In this document: positions 1 through 6,093 of the stretch, piece after piece
Layout: each line of letters starts with the position of its first letter
How positions within the stretch are numbered: the stretch's first letter is position 1
NCBI GenBank assembly: GCA_947311455.1
Contig: CAMZKY010000277.1
Coordinates: forward strand, 1-7,828
Length of the DNA: 7,828 nt
From: an uncultured Marinosulfonomonas sp.
GTDB lineage: Bacteria; Pseudomonadota; Alphaproteobacteria; Rhodobacterales; Rhodobacteraceae
Direction of reading: 5' to 3'
The notes under the pieces: generated by a model
What the model saw: the letters and a program-made list of their open reading frames with translations, nothing else
Told to the model about the DNA's origin: nothing
The model's database searches: none
Program-made: the position numbers and the translations under genes

Positions 1-40
1 GGGCAATAATGAGGCAGACCGCCATAAAGAGCGGATCAAG

Positions 41-934
41 TTGGGACAAGGGCACGGCATCGTATCGCGCCCGACCGAGTTGAAGGATTGGGCAGTGATA
101 ACGCAGCTAACAGGCGCATTCGTGCGCGCAGTGCTGGTGGTGATGTTGGTTGCAACGCCATCTATACTTTTGCCGGGCACAAGCTCGGATACCGCACAAA
201 TTGTAACTTTCATCGCGATTTTCGCAGCAGGGCTTACTTTTGTAGAGTATGCGTCCGGCTACCCGGGTTTGGTTGAATTCCGTGATGCACCACCTTTTAA
301 CCGTGTTCGTTTTATTGCCCTGTTTATGACAGTCTTCTTGATCTCTGTTGTTTCCCGTGGTGTGACGGCCCCTACAACGCTTACCCAATTTGTAACCGCT
401 ACAGGCTCTATTATAGGGCAAACCATTGATTTCCCTTATAGCCCCGTTCGTCTGGTTGTTCAGGTTTTGCCCGAAAACACCCCGCCCGAGCACATTGCAT
501 TATTACGCACAGCGGCTGGCATTAGTTATCTAATCTCGCTTTTGTCACTCGCAACGTTCCTGATCTTACTACGGCTGTTTGGATGGCCTGCGCGCAATGG
601 TGTCTTTAATGTTTGGATAAATCTTCCAACGTTTGATCCAACCGCAGGTGGTGATGTTGTGGCTAGACTGGAACGCGATGGACGGTTTAATATCGCCCTT
701 GGGTTTTTACTCCCGTTTATTATCCCAACATTTCTGTCGGCAGCCTCAACGCTGTTCAATCCGATTTCTCTTGCATCCTCGCACTCGATGGTGTGGACAA
801 TGGCGGTATGGGCCTTTTTACCAGCAAGCATGTTCATGCGCGGAATTGCGTTGAACCGGATCGCAGCAATGATCGACGAAAAACGCCGCCAAGCAACAAG
901 AACCTCGGTGCGCGACGGGTTGTTGCCGGTTTAA
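41..934 (+). CDS. Six-helix integral membrane protein, function unknown (N-terminus uncertain)
   Basis: About 297 residues with roughly six hydrophobic helices, near residues 25-46, 52-72, 88-107, 156-180, 217-240 and 247-266, so an inner-membrane protein. A charged tail follows (DEKRRQATRTSVRD). The loop after helix 2 holds YPGLVEFRDAPPFNR, which looks conserved in character, but I recognise no catalytic motif and assign no function. The start given is TTG at 41, with a weak AAAGAG at 26-31. The same frame is open without a stop back to base 2, so the true start may lie outside the window and the protein may be 5'-truncated here. The last 142 bases overlap the long form of the next gene, which points to co-transcription and perhaps translational coupling. 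I believe similar pairs of a membrane protein plus an EEP-domain protein occur in Rhodobacterales near leu genes, but this is memory and not shown by the sequence. Confidence 0.8.
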   Translation: MGQGHGIVSRPTELKDWAVITQLTGAFVRAVLVVMLVATPSILLPGTSSDTAQIVTFIAIFAAGLTFVEYASGYPGLVEFRDAPPFNRVRFIALFMTVFLISVVSRGVTAPTTLTQFVTATGSIIGQTIDFPYSPVRLVVQVLPENTPPEHIALLRTAAGISYLISLLSLATFLILLRLFGWPARNGVFNVWINLPTFDPTAGGDVVARLERDGRFNIALGFLLPFIIPTFLSAASTLFNPISLASSHSMVWTMAVWAFLPASMFMRGIALNRIAAMIDEKRRQATRTSVRDGLLPV

Positions 935-2034
935 TTGTTGCGCTTGGTTTTGGGGCCGCACAGGCCGAAACCGTAAGAATTGCCAGTTTCAACACCGAAT
1001 TGCAGGGCCGAGGCCCAGGCTTGTTGCTGCGCGATATTCGCAAAGGGAACGTGCCGAAGATCAATCAAATTACAAAGATCATTGCGCATGTTGACCCCGA
1101 TATCATTCTGTTAACAGGCATTGACTATGATTTTTACAATGTCACGCTTGAAGCTTTTGCTGACCTGTTGGAAGCGATGGGCGCGCCTTATCCCTATCAG
1201 TTTGCCCGTCGTCCAAATACGGGTTTGGCGACAGGTTTGGATATGGATGGCGACGGAAAAATCAATACAGCACGGGATGCGCAAGGCTATGGGCGGTTTG
1301 CGGGTCAAGCCGGCATGGCCATTCTTTCGCGCTATCCAATAGACAGTGACAGGGTGCAGGATTTCTCGGCCTTGCTATGGCTTGATCTGCCAAACGCACA
1401 TTTGCCCAGTGTGGACGGGCAACCATTTCCATCGGATAAGGCCTTGAAAATGCAACGCCTTTCGTCAAATGCACATTGGGTTGTTCCCGTTGTCATTGCG
1501 GAAACACGGCTGAATTTGATGGCTTTTCACCCAACACCGCCAGTGTATGATGGCCCCGAAGATCGCAACGGCTTGCGCAATGGCGATGAAATTGCGCTCT
1601 GGTCAACATATCTGAATGGCGGGTTAGGCATGAAACCCGATGGCGCGCCTTTTGTAATTCTGGGTGATGCAAATCTTGATCCCTATGATGGGCAAGGCCG
1701 ACATGAGGCCATTCATGCATTGATCTCTCACCCATTGGTGCAGGATGTTCAGCCGCGCAGCTTGGGTGCTGTAGCGGCGATGAAAAACCAAGGCGGTGTC
1801 AATGAAACCCAACAATCCGATCCGGCGCTTGATACAGTGGATTGGAAAGATGCACGCGGGCCGGGGAATTTACGGGTGGATTATGTGCTACCATCTGTGG
1901 GGCTGGACGTTACCAATGCGGGCGTGTTTTGGCCCACGCCGGATGATCCGGATTTTGCCTTGTTGCGGGCGGATGGCAAGGATGCGTCGCGTCATCGACT
2001 GGTCTGGATCGATGTTGAAATTGGCCAGAAATAG
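793..2034 (+). CDS. Exported endonuclease/exonuclease/phosphatase (EEP) family protein
   Basis: 413 residues from GTG 793; ATG 808 is the alternative and neither has a Shine-Dalgarno. A signal peptide sits at residues 41-58 (RR, hydrophobic core, AQA before E59), so the mature protein starts near base 967 and is probably periplasmic. The EEP fold (PF03372) is seen from SFN (N67), GMAILSRYPI (174-183), H246 in AFHPTPP, GDANLD (D292, N294), RVDYVLPS (D363) and SRHRL (H401). The usual metal-binding Glu of the LLQE motif is replaced: LLTGIDYD at 106-113 has Gly109. The usual SDH is SRH. DMDGDGKIN at 150-158 resembles a calcium-binding DxDxDG loop. The family includes nucleases, phosphodiesterases and sphingomyelinases; the substrate cannot be told. 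Homologues I recall share the SRHRL and DxDGDG variants, so these need not mean decay. The family call is firm; the start and activity are not. Confidence 0.88.
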   Translation: MDNGGMGLFTSKHVHARNCVEPDRSNDRRKTPPSNKNLGARRVVAGLIVALGFGAAQAETVRIASFNTELQGRGPGLLLRDIRKGNVPKINQITKIIAHVDPDIILLTGIDYDFYNVTLEAFADLLEAMGAPYPYQFARRPNTGLATGLDMDGDGKINTARDAQGYGRFAGQAGMAILSRYPIDSDRVQDFSALLWLDLPNAHLPSVDGQPFPSDKALKMQRLSSNAHWVVPVVIAETRLNLMAFHPTPPVYDGPEDRNGLRNGDEIALWSTYLNGGLGMKPDGAPFVILGDANLDPYDGQGRHEAIHALISHPLVQDVQPRSLGAVAAMKNQGGVNETQQSDPALDTVDWKDARGPGNLRVDYVLPSVGLDVTNAGVFWPTPDDPDFALLRADGKDASRHRLVWIDVEIGQK

Positions 2035-2060
2035 CGCGCTTTTAAGTGTGTAAAGCGTGT
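2034..2060. terminator. Weak hairpin between convergent genes
   Basis: CGCTTT at 2037-2042 can pair with AAAGCG at 2052-2057 across a 9-base loop, and can be lengthened outward with G-U pairs. It lies just after the stop of the EEP gene and before the stop of the convergent phosphoesterase gene. There is no clean T-run on either side, so it is at best a poor terminator. The rest of the 62-base gap holds nothing else recognisable. Confidence 0.2.
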
Positions 2061-2096
2061 GTATTTGATGTGTCTTGGGCGTGCAAAACGGTTGCA

Positions 2097-2816
2097 TCAC
2101 GAAGCAAGCAATGGCACACGCCCTTGGTCGGTCAGAATCCAGCAATCGGTGCCTTCGAACACCGCGCAGGTCAGGGCCTTGCCATAACCCGCACCCGTAT
2201 CAAGATTGATACGATTACCGTAATGCGTGGCCTGATCCACGGGCGTGTGGCCATGCACGATCAAAGCCTCGAACGGATCAAGGTGGTCGTGAAAGGCTTT
2301 TCGGATCCAAAGCAAATCGTCCTCGGACTGTTGATTCAATGGGAACTTTGGATTGATGCCTGCGTGCACAAATGCAAGATCGCCAAAGCGGTGCATCAAG
2401 GGCATGGATTCCAGAAATTGCAGATGTGCTTTGGGGATCTCTGCGCGGATTTTGGCAATCGGGTGGCTGCCCTGAACACCATAGGATGCAAGTGTCTCTT
2501 CACCGCCAAGCCGTGGGTGTAGCCACTCCAATTCGGTGGTTAAGCAAGGATCGTGATAGGTGGGATCATTGATATGGCCTGCAAACATCCGGTCGTGATT
2601 GCCCTTAACGGTGAGCCACGGTTTGCCCGCCTTGATGCCATCGATCAACAGTTGGATCACACCTTTGCTGTCTGGCCCGCGATCCGTCAGATCGCCCAGG
2701 TGCACAGTGGGGGCCGATGTATCGCCCTGCATTGCCATATCCGCCTCGATTAACGCATGGGCCTTTTGTAATTTATCCAAGTATCCGTGAATGTCGCCAA
2801 TCGCATATACGCGCAT
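2097..2816 (-). CDS. PPP-family metallophosphoesterase (protein phosphatase / ApaH-like)
   Basis: 239 residues with the full PPP-type metallophosphoesterase motif set in order: GDIHG (7-11; D8, H10), GDLTDRGPDS (41-50; D42, R46), GNHDR (72-76; N73, H74), FVHAGINP (149-156; H151) and VHGHTP (187-192; H188), then GAGYG near 208-212. These residues bind a dinuclear metal centre. Family members remove phosphate from Ser/Thr/Tyr proteins or split diadenosine tetraphosphate. The length and GNHD (bacterial type, not eukaryotic GNHE) fit a small stand-alone cytosolic bacterial enzyme. No signal peptide or membrane helix is seen. The ATG at 2816 is backed by AGGGA eight bases upstream. It is transcribed convergently with the EEP gene and in the same direction as the SDR gene, but 176 bases and a strong palindrome separate it from that gene, so it probably has its own promoter. 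The substrate cannot be decided from sequence. Confidence 0.92.
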   Translation of the reverse strand: MRVYAIGDIHGYLDKLQKAHALIEADMAMQGDTSAPTVHLGDLTDRGPDSKGVIQLLIDGIKAGKPWLTVKGNHDRMFAGHINDPTYHDPCLTTELEWLHPRLGGEETLASYGVQGSHPIAKIRAEIPKAHLQFLESMPLMHRFGDLAFVHAGINPKFPLNQQSEDDLLWIRKAFHDHLDPFEALIVHGHTPVDQATHYGNRINLDTGAGYGKALTCAVFEGTDCWILTDQGRVPLLAS

Positions 2817-2824
2817 GTGAAATA

Positions 2825-2829
2825 TCCCT
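2825..2829 (-). promoter_or_regulatory. Shine-Dalgarno of the metallophosphoesterase gene
   Basis: AGGGA on the minus strand, with an 8-base spacer to the ATG at 2816. It supports that start. Confidence 0.75.
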
Positions 2830-2911
2830 GTTTTTGGTGATTGGATAGAAAACCAAGCCGCGTGTCCAGAGCCTTTTGGAGCAGATAACCGATGTATGTA
2901 TTCAAACTGAT

Positions 2912-2950
2912 AACGATTCTATTATTCCGGAATAATAGAAATCGTTTTTT
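2912..2950. repeat. 35-bp inverted repeat with perfect 20-bp palindromic core and T6 tail
   Basis: The core 2919-2938 is perfectly palindromic (half-site CTATTATTCC with no spacer). Outer arms AACGATT (2912-2918) and AATCGTT (2940-2946) extend the symmetry, with a single unpaired A at 2939. Six Ts (2945-2950) follow on the plus strand. As RNA it could form a 17-bp stem. On the plus strand the T-run gives it terminator form, but no plus-strand gene lies just upstream. On the minus strand it lies 43 bases past the SDR stop with only a poor U-tract (TTATCAGTTTG), and about 100 bases upstream of the phosphoesterase start. It may be a terminator for the SDR transcript, an operator for a dimeric regulator of the phosphoesterase gene, or both. 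Confidence 0.65.
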
Positions 2951-2992
2951 ACCATTTGCTAATCAGGCAAAAGGGGCTGCTCGAACCGCGCC

Positions 2993-3856
2993 CTAGCCAC
3001 CAGCGTTCAAGGCTTGCGCTAAGGCTTGTTTCAATAGGGTGGGTTTAAAATCGGGTAACAGCTCGTTTAACCGGCGATTACTTAACTGGTGTGGTTTGCT
3101 CCATAAATAACGCATTTCCAAAATGTATTTGGCCAGTTTCCAGAACGGTTTGGCGATCTGTATAGGCAGCCAGCCCAGTTGTTTGAGTTTAATATTACGG
3201 CCCAAAACGGCTTCTATTTCGCCGCATAGTTCATTCCCCGTTATCGCATAGCCTTCAAAAGGCACATCACAGAACAAAGGCAATTCATCGCGGTTTTCGG
3301 CCAGCAATACGGCGGCGCGGGCCACGTCCGGCAACCACGCCCAGGCATGCACGGCATCGGGATCACCCGGATAGATGAATTTTCCTTTATCCAGCTTTGG
3401 CGTCAGCATCATATCAAACCAGTTGCCCGAGGGTTCGGTATCAATGAAATCTCCCGCGCGGATGATGATGGTTTTCACGCCCGCGTCTTTATAGGCACGC
3501 TCCATTTCAATACGCACGCGGCCCAGCCCGTTGGTGGCGCGGTGCGGGGTGTTTTCGTCATATATATCGGGCGCGTTTTCTCCGAACACATAAACATTGC
3601 CCGGAATGATCACTGCAGCCCGGCTTGATTTGGCGGCGGCAATTACTTTGCGGGTGATTTCTGGCACGTCTTTGGCCCAGTCCGGATATTGCGGGTTCCA
3701 CGCGTTGACGATCACGTCCATACCCTGAGCCGAGGATTCTAGAATTCCGGAATCGCGGTTATATTGATGCACTTCCCACTCAAAGGTTTCAAAAGCTTTG
3801 GTCGTGTGGCGGCCAAAGCGGCCTGTGCCGCCAAGGATAAGTACGGATTTTGTCAT
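2993..3856 (-). CDS. NAD(P)-binding extended SDR / NAD-dependent epimerase-dehydratase-like protein
   Basis: 287 residues from the ATG at 3856, chosen because AGGAG lies seven bases upstream. A longer frame from 3898 would add 14 unlikely residues and run into the promoter region. The N-terminus is a Rossmann dinucleotide site, SVLILGGTGRFGRH, with Gly9, Gly12 and Gly15. Later landmarks of the extended SDR fold are VNAWNP (51-56), PGNVYVFGE (85-93), RAGDFID (133-139), HAWAWLPDVARA (170-181) and a C-terminal LPDFKPT (267-273). The place where YxxxK is expected reads LGRVR (111-115), so the usual catalytic Tyr and Lys are missing. The protein may therefore be a reductase or epimerase with a different mechanism, or a ligand-sensing NmrA-like relative. 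It is cytosolic, with no signal peptide. Divergent transcription from the LysR-type gene suggests that regulator controls it. The substrate is unknown. Confidence 0.88.
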   Translation of the reverse strand: MTKSVLILGGTGRFGRHTTKAFETFEWEVHQYNRDSGILESSAQGMDVIVNAWNPQYPDWAKDVPEITRKVIAAAKSSRAAVIIPGNVYVFGENAPDIYDENTPHRATNGLGRVRIEMERAYKDAGVKTIIIRAGDFIDTEPSGNWFDMMLTPKLDKGKFIYPGDPDAVHAWAWLPDVARAAVLLAENRDELPLFCDVPFEGYAITGNELCGEIEAVLGRNIKLKQLGWLPIQIAKPFWKLAKYILEMRYLWSKPHQLSNRRLNELLPDFKPTLLKQALAQALNAGG

Positions 3857-3952
3857 GGCATTGCTCCTGAATTGCATATCTGCCATCAATCTATCCATTC
3901 AAAATAAGATAGTAATTGCGAAAAAATGGATATTAGGTATTCATATATGAAT
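3857..3952. promoter_or_regulatory. Divergent promoter/operator region, SDR gene and LysR-type regulator
   Basis: The 94-bp spacer between two divergent starts is AT-rich and symmetric. An 8-bp inverted repeat TATCCATT (3892-3899) / AATGGATA (3925-3932) is separated by 25 bases. A perfect 14-bp palindrome ATTCATATATGAAT (3939-3952) overlaps the LysR start codon. LysR-type proteins typically bind dyads in such shared spacers to repress themselves and control the divergent gene. Which repeat is the operator is inferred; no clear -35/-10 pair was identified. Confidence 0.55.
3864..3868 (-). promoter_or_regulatory. Shine-Dalgarno of the SDR gene
   Basis: AGGAG on the minus strand, 7 bases before the ATG at 3856. 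It decides that start over the in-frame ATG at 3898, which has no comparable site. Confidence 0.8.
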
Positions 3953-4850
3953 GGAAAAATCGCTTACATCCCTTGATTGGTCATTGATCCAATCCTTTCT
4001 GGCTGTCGCCGAAACCGGATCTCTTTCTGCTGCGGCGCGTAAAATTGGGGCCAGTCAGCCAACCCTTGGCCGCCAGATTAAACAAATCGAATCACAGCTG
4101 AATGCATCCCTGTTTCACCGAAACTCGCGTGGCTTTACCCTCACGTTCACCGGCGAAAATCTGATGCCACATGCGCGGGTTATGCGCGATGCTATCAATC
4201 AAATTGCACTTACAGCCGCCGGACAAACCCAAACCCTAACTGGCACGGTGCGCATCGCCGCCAGCGAATTTGTTTCAGCCTATGTTCTACCCAAGATTAT
4301 TGGCCATTTACGGCAGACATTCCCTGAAATAACGATTGATCTTGTGGCCAATGATGCCAGCGAAAACCTTTTGTTTCGCGAGGCCGATATCGCTTTGCGC
4401 ATGTATCGCCCAACCCAGCTGGATGTGGTTACCAAACATATTGGTGACTTGTCGCTTGGGATGTTTGCCAGCGTTGATTATCTAAATCGCAAAGGGCGAC
4501 CGAAAACCACCGCGGATATTTTTAATGGGCATGATCTGGTTGGCTATGATCAGGATGAGCAAATTATCCTTGGAATGCGACAGATGAACATGGCAGCACA
4601 GCGCGACTGGTTTGCCACCCGGTGTGATAATTCAGCCGCCTACTGGGAGCTGGTGCGTGCAGGGTGCGGTATCGGGTTTTCGCAAACCCATATCGGGAAG
4701 AATGACCCGGATGTCGAGCAAATATTGCACGATACCCCAATCCCGCCCCTGCCGATCTGGTTAACCGCACATGAAGCCATGCGCCATACCCCGCGTATTC
4801 GTCGCGTGTGGGAGGCCTTGGAAACCGGAATAAAAAGCTTCGTTTCTTGA
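3951..4850 (+). CDS. LysR-type transcriptional regulator
   Basis: 299 residues, the usual length for the family. The N-terminal winged helix-turn-helix (about residues 8-66) has the typical pattern: LIQSFLAVAETGSLSAAARKI, then SQPTLGRQIKQIE, then LFHRNSRGFTLTFTGE. A linker helix follows and then the effector-binding domain from about residue 97 (TGTVRIAASEF, LPKIIGHLRQTFPEI, FREADIALRM), ending with the VRAGCGIGF motif. It is a cytosolic DNA-binding protein, normally a tetramer with a small-molecule co-inducer; the ligand is not predictable. The ATG at 3951 has only a weak AGG twelve bases upstream, and a palindrome covers the start, hinting at autoregulation or poor translation. It is divergent to the SDR gene, its most likely target. 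leuB begins 57 bases after its stop on the same strand, so read-through into leuB is possible, but a role in leucine control is not shown. Confidence 0.95.
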   Translation: MEKSLTSLDWSLIQSFLAVAETGSLSAAARKIGASQPTLGRQIKQIESQLNASLFHRNSRGFTLTFTGENLMPHARVMRDAINQIALTAAGQTQTLTGTVRIAASEFVSAYVLPKIIGHLRQTFPEITIDLVANDASENLLFREADIALRMYRPTQLDVVTKHIGDLSLGMFASVDYLNRKGRPKTTADIFNGHDLVGYDQDEQIILGMRQMNMAAQRDWFATRCDNSAAYWELVRAGCGIGFSQTHIGKNDPDVEQILHDTPIPPLPIWLTAHEAMRHTPRIRRVWEALETGIKSFVS

Positions 4851-4894
4851 CCCGTCACCCACAAACAGATAAGCGAAAGTGACCCAATAAATCC

Positions 4895-4899
4895 AAGGA
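4895..4899 (+). promoter_or_regulatory. Shine-Dalgarno of leuB
   Basis: AAGGA lies 8 bases before the ATG at 4908 but only 2 bases before the in-frame ATG at 4902. It therefore picks 4908 as the start. Confidence 0.8.
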
Positions 4900-4907
4900 A
4901 AATGCAG

Positions 4908-6014
4908 ATGAGCAACCCAACGCTTCTTATTCTTGCCGGTGACGGTATCGGCCCCGAAGTTATGGTCGAAGTGACCAAAATTATTGATTGGTTTGGTGCC
5001 AAACGTGATTTGAAAATTGATGTCAGCGAAGATCTGGTTGGCGGTGCGGCCTATGATGTGCATGGCACGCCTCTGGCAGATGAAACCATGGCCAAAGCCC
5101 AAGAGGTGGATGCGGTTTTGTTGGGGGCTGTTGGCGGCCCGAAATATGACGATCTGGATTTTTCCGTAAAACCCGAACGCGGCCTTTTGCGCCTGCGCAA
5201 GGAAATGGATCTGTTCGCCAATCTGCGCCCCGCACAATGTTTTGACGCGTTGGCCGATTTTTCATCCCTGAAAAAGGAACTGGTGGCTGGCCTTGATATT
5301 ATGATCGTGCGCGAACTGACCTCGGGCAGCTATTTTGGAGAACCTCGCGGCATATTCGAGGAAAATGGCGAACGTGTTGGCATCAATACACAGCGCTATA
5401 CCGAAAGCGAAATTGATCGCGTGGCGCGCGCAGCATTCGAGCTGGCCCGCAAACGCGATAACCGCCTGTGTTCGGTTGAAAAGGCCAATGTCATGGAAAG
5501 CGGCATTCTGTGGCGCGAGGTGGTTACAAAAATTGGTGCCGCGGATTATCCCGATGTAGAGCTGTCGCACATGTATGCCGACAACTGCGCCATGCAACTG
5601 GTGCGTAATCCAAAACAGTTTGACACCATCGTCACCGATAACCTGTTTGGCGACATCCTGTCGGATTGTGCCGCGATGCTGACAGGATCGTTGGGCATGT
5701 TGCCGTCTGCCAGCCTTGGGGTGCCCATGGAAAACGGCAAACCCAAAGCCATGTATGAGCCGGTGCATGGCTCCGCCCCTGATATCGCCGGTGAAGGCAA
5801 AGCCAACCCTTGCGCCTGTATCCTAAGCTTTGCCATGGCGCTGCGCTATTCCTACAACGAAGGGGCCGAAGCCGATCGTCTGGAAGCGGCTGTTGAACAA
5901 GTGTTGGCTGATGGGGTGCGTACCGCCGATTTGATGCAGGCAGGCGCTGCGTCGCCAGCAAGCACCAGCGAAATGGGCGATGCGGTGATTGCCGCGCTTG
6001 AAGCGAGCCTATAA
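4908..6014 (+). CDS. leuB: 3-isopropylmalate dehydrogenase
   Basis: 368 residues, full length for proteobacterial LeuB. It oxidises and decarboxylates 3-isopropylmalate with NAD+ and Mg2+ or Mn2+ to 2-oxoisocaproate, the third step specific to leucine synthesis; it is a cytosolic homodimer. Motifs run in order: LAGDGIGPEV (9-18), GAVGGPKYDD (73-82), KPERGLLRLRKEMDLFANLR (88-107), VRELTSGSYFGEPRG (134-148), KANVMESGILWREV (192-205), YADN (223-226), TDNLFGDILSD (243-253) and EPVHGSAPDIAG (284-295). Substrate and metal residues known in Thermus LeuB are all present: Arg97, Arg107, Arg135, Tyr142, Lys192, Asp225, Asp249, Asp253. Asp292 fits NAD rather than NADP use. The start at 4908 is set by AAGGA eight bases upstream; ATG 4902 is too close to it. 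The gene ends in a strong terminator. leuA, leuC and leuD are not in the window. Confidence 0.98.
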   Translation: MSNPTLLILAGDGIGPEVMVEVTKIIDWFGAKRDLKIDVSEDLVGGAAYDVHGTPLADETMAKAQEVDAVLLGAVGGPKYDDLDFSVKPERGLLRLRKEMDLFANLRPAQCFDALADFSSLKKELVAGLDIMIVRELTSGSYFGEPRGIFEENGERVGINTQRYTESEIDRVARAAFELARKRDNRLCSVEKANVMESGILWREVVTKIGAADYPDVELSHMYADNCAMQLVRNPKQFDTIVTDNLFGDILSDCAAMLTGSLGMLPSASLGVPMENGKPKAMYEPVHGSAPDIAGEGKANPCACILSFAMALRYSYNEGAEADRLEAAVEQVLADGVRTADLMQAGAASPASTSEMGDAVIAALEASL

Positions 6015-6034
6015 AATTATATCAAAGATCTGGA

Positions 6035-6075
6035 AATCCAAGGCGGTTTGAATAACTGCCTTGGATTGAATTTTT
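6035..6075 (+). terminator. leuB: Rho-independent terminator of leuB
   Basis: A perfect 10-bp stem AATCCAAGGC (6035-6044) / GCCTTGGATT (6058-6067) is extended inward by a G-U pair and three more pairs to about 14 bp around a 5-base loop. GAA and five Ts (6071-6075) follow. It lies 20 bases past the leuB stop. Confidence 0.9.
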
Positions 6076-6093
6076 GCGAGTATTCGGCGATAA

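Larger units (their letters stand above)
2817..2992. other. Intergenic spacer between SDR and metallophosphoesterase genes
   Basis: This 176-base gap between two minus-strand genes holds the ribosome binding site of the phosphoesterase gene at its left end and the large palindrome at 2912-2946. A small TTTGC/GCAAA hairpin sits near 2955-2971. No open frame of interest and no RNA gene is seen. A promoter for the phosphoesterase gene is expected between about 2830 and 2910, but no convincing -35/-10 pair stands out. Confidence 0.5.

Noticed and set aside
879..884. Programmed -1 frameshift site joining the membrane protein and EEP frames
   Set aside because: Only the A-site codon would re-pair after slipping (GAA would move to CGA), so it is not a good slippery heptamer; kept only as a possibility in the start-codon finding.
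2046..2522. Plus-strand open frame opposite the metallophosphoesterase
   Set aside because: Antisense to a gene with all PPP motifs, with no recognisable domain or ribosome binding site.
3857..3898. Upstream in-frame ATG for the SDR gene
   Set aside because: The 14 added residues precede the Rossmann motif without family support, and AGGAG is correctly spaced for ATG 3856.
4855..4883. GTCAC/GTGAC inverted repeat after the LysR gene as terminator
   Set aside because: The stem is only five pairs with a loop of about twenty bases and no T-run.
4902..4907. ATG 4902 as leuB start
   Set aside because: Only two bases separate it from AAGGA; ATG 4908 has the correct eight-base spacing.
5262..5768. 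Long open frame on the minus strand opposite leuB
   Set aside because: It lies wholly inside a confidently identified gene, is rich in Cys/His/Arg of random type and shows no motif; a shadow of leuB codon use.
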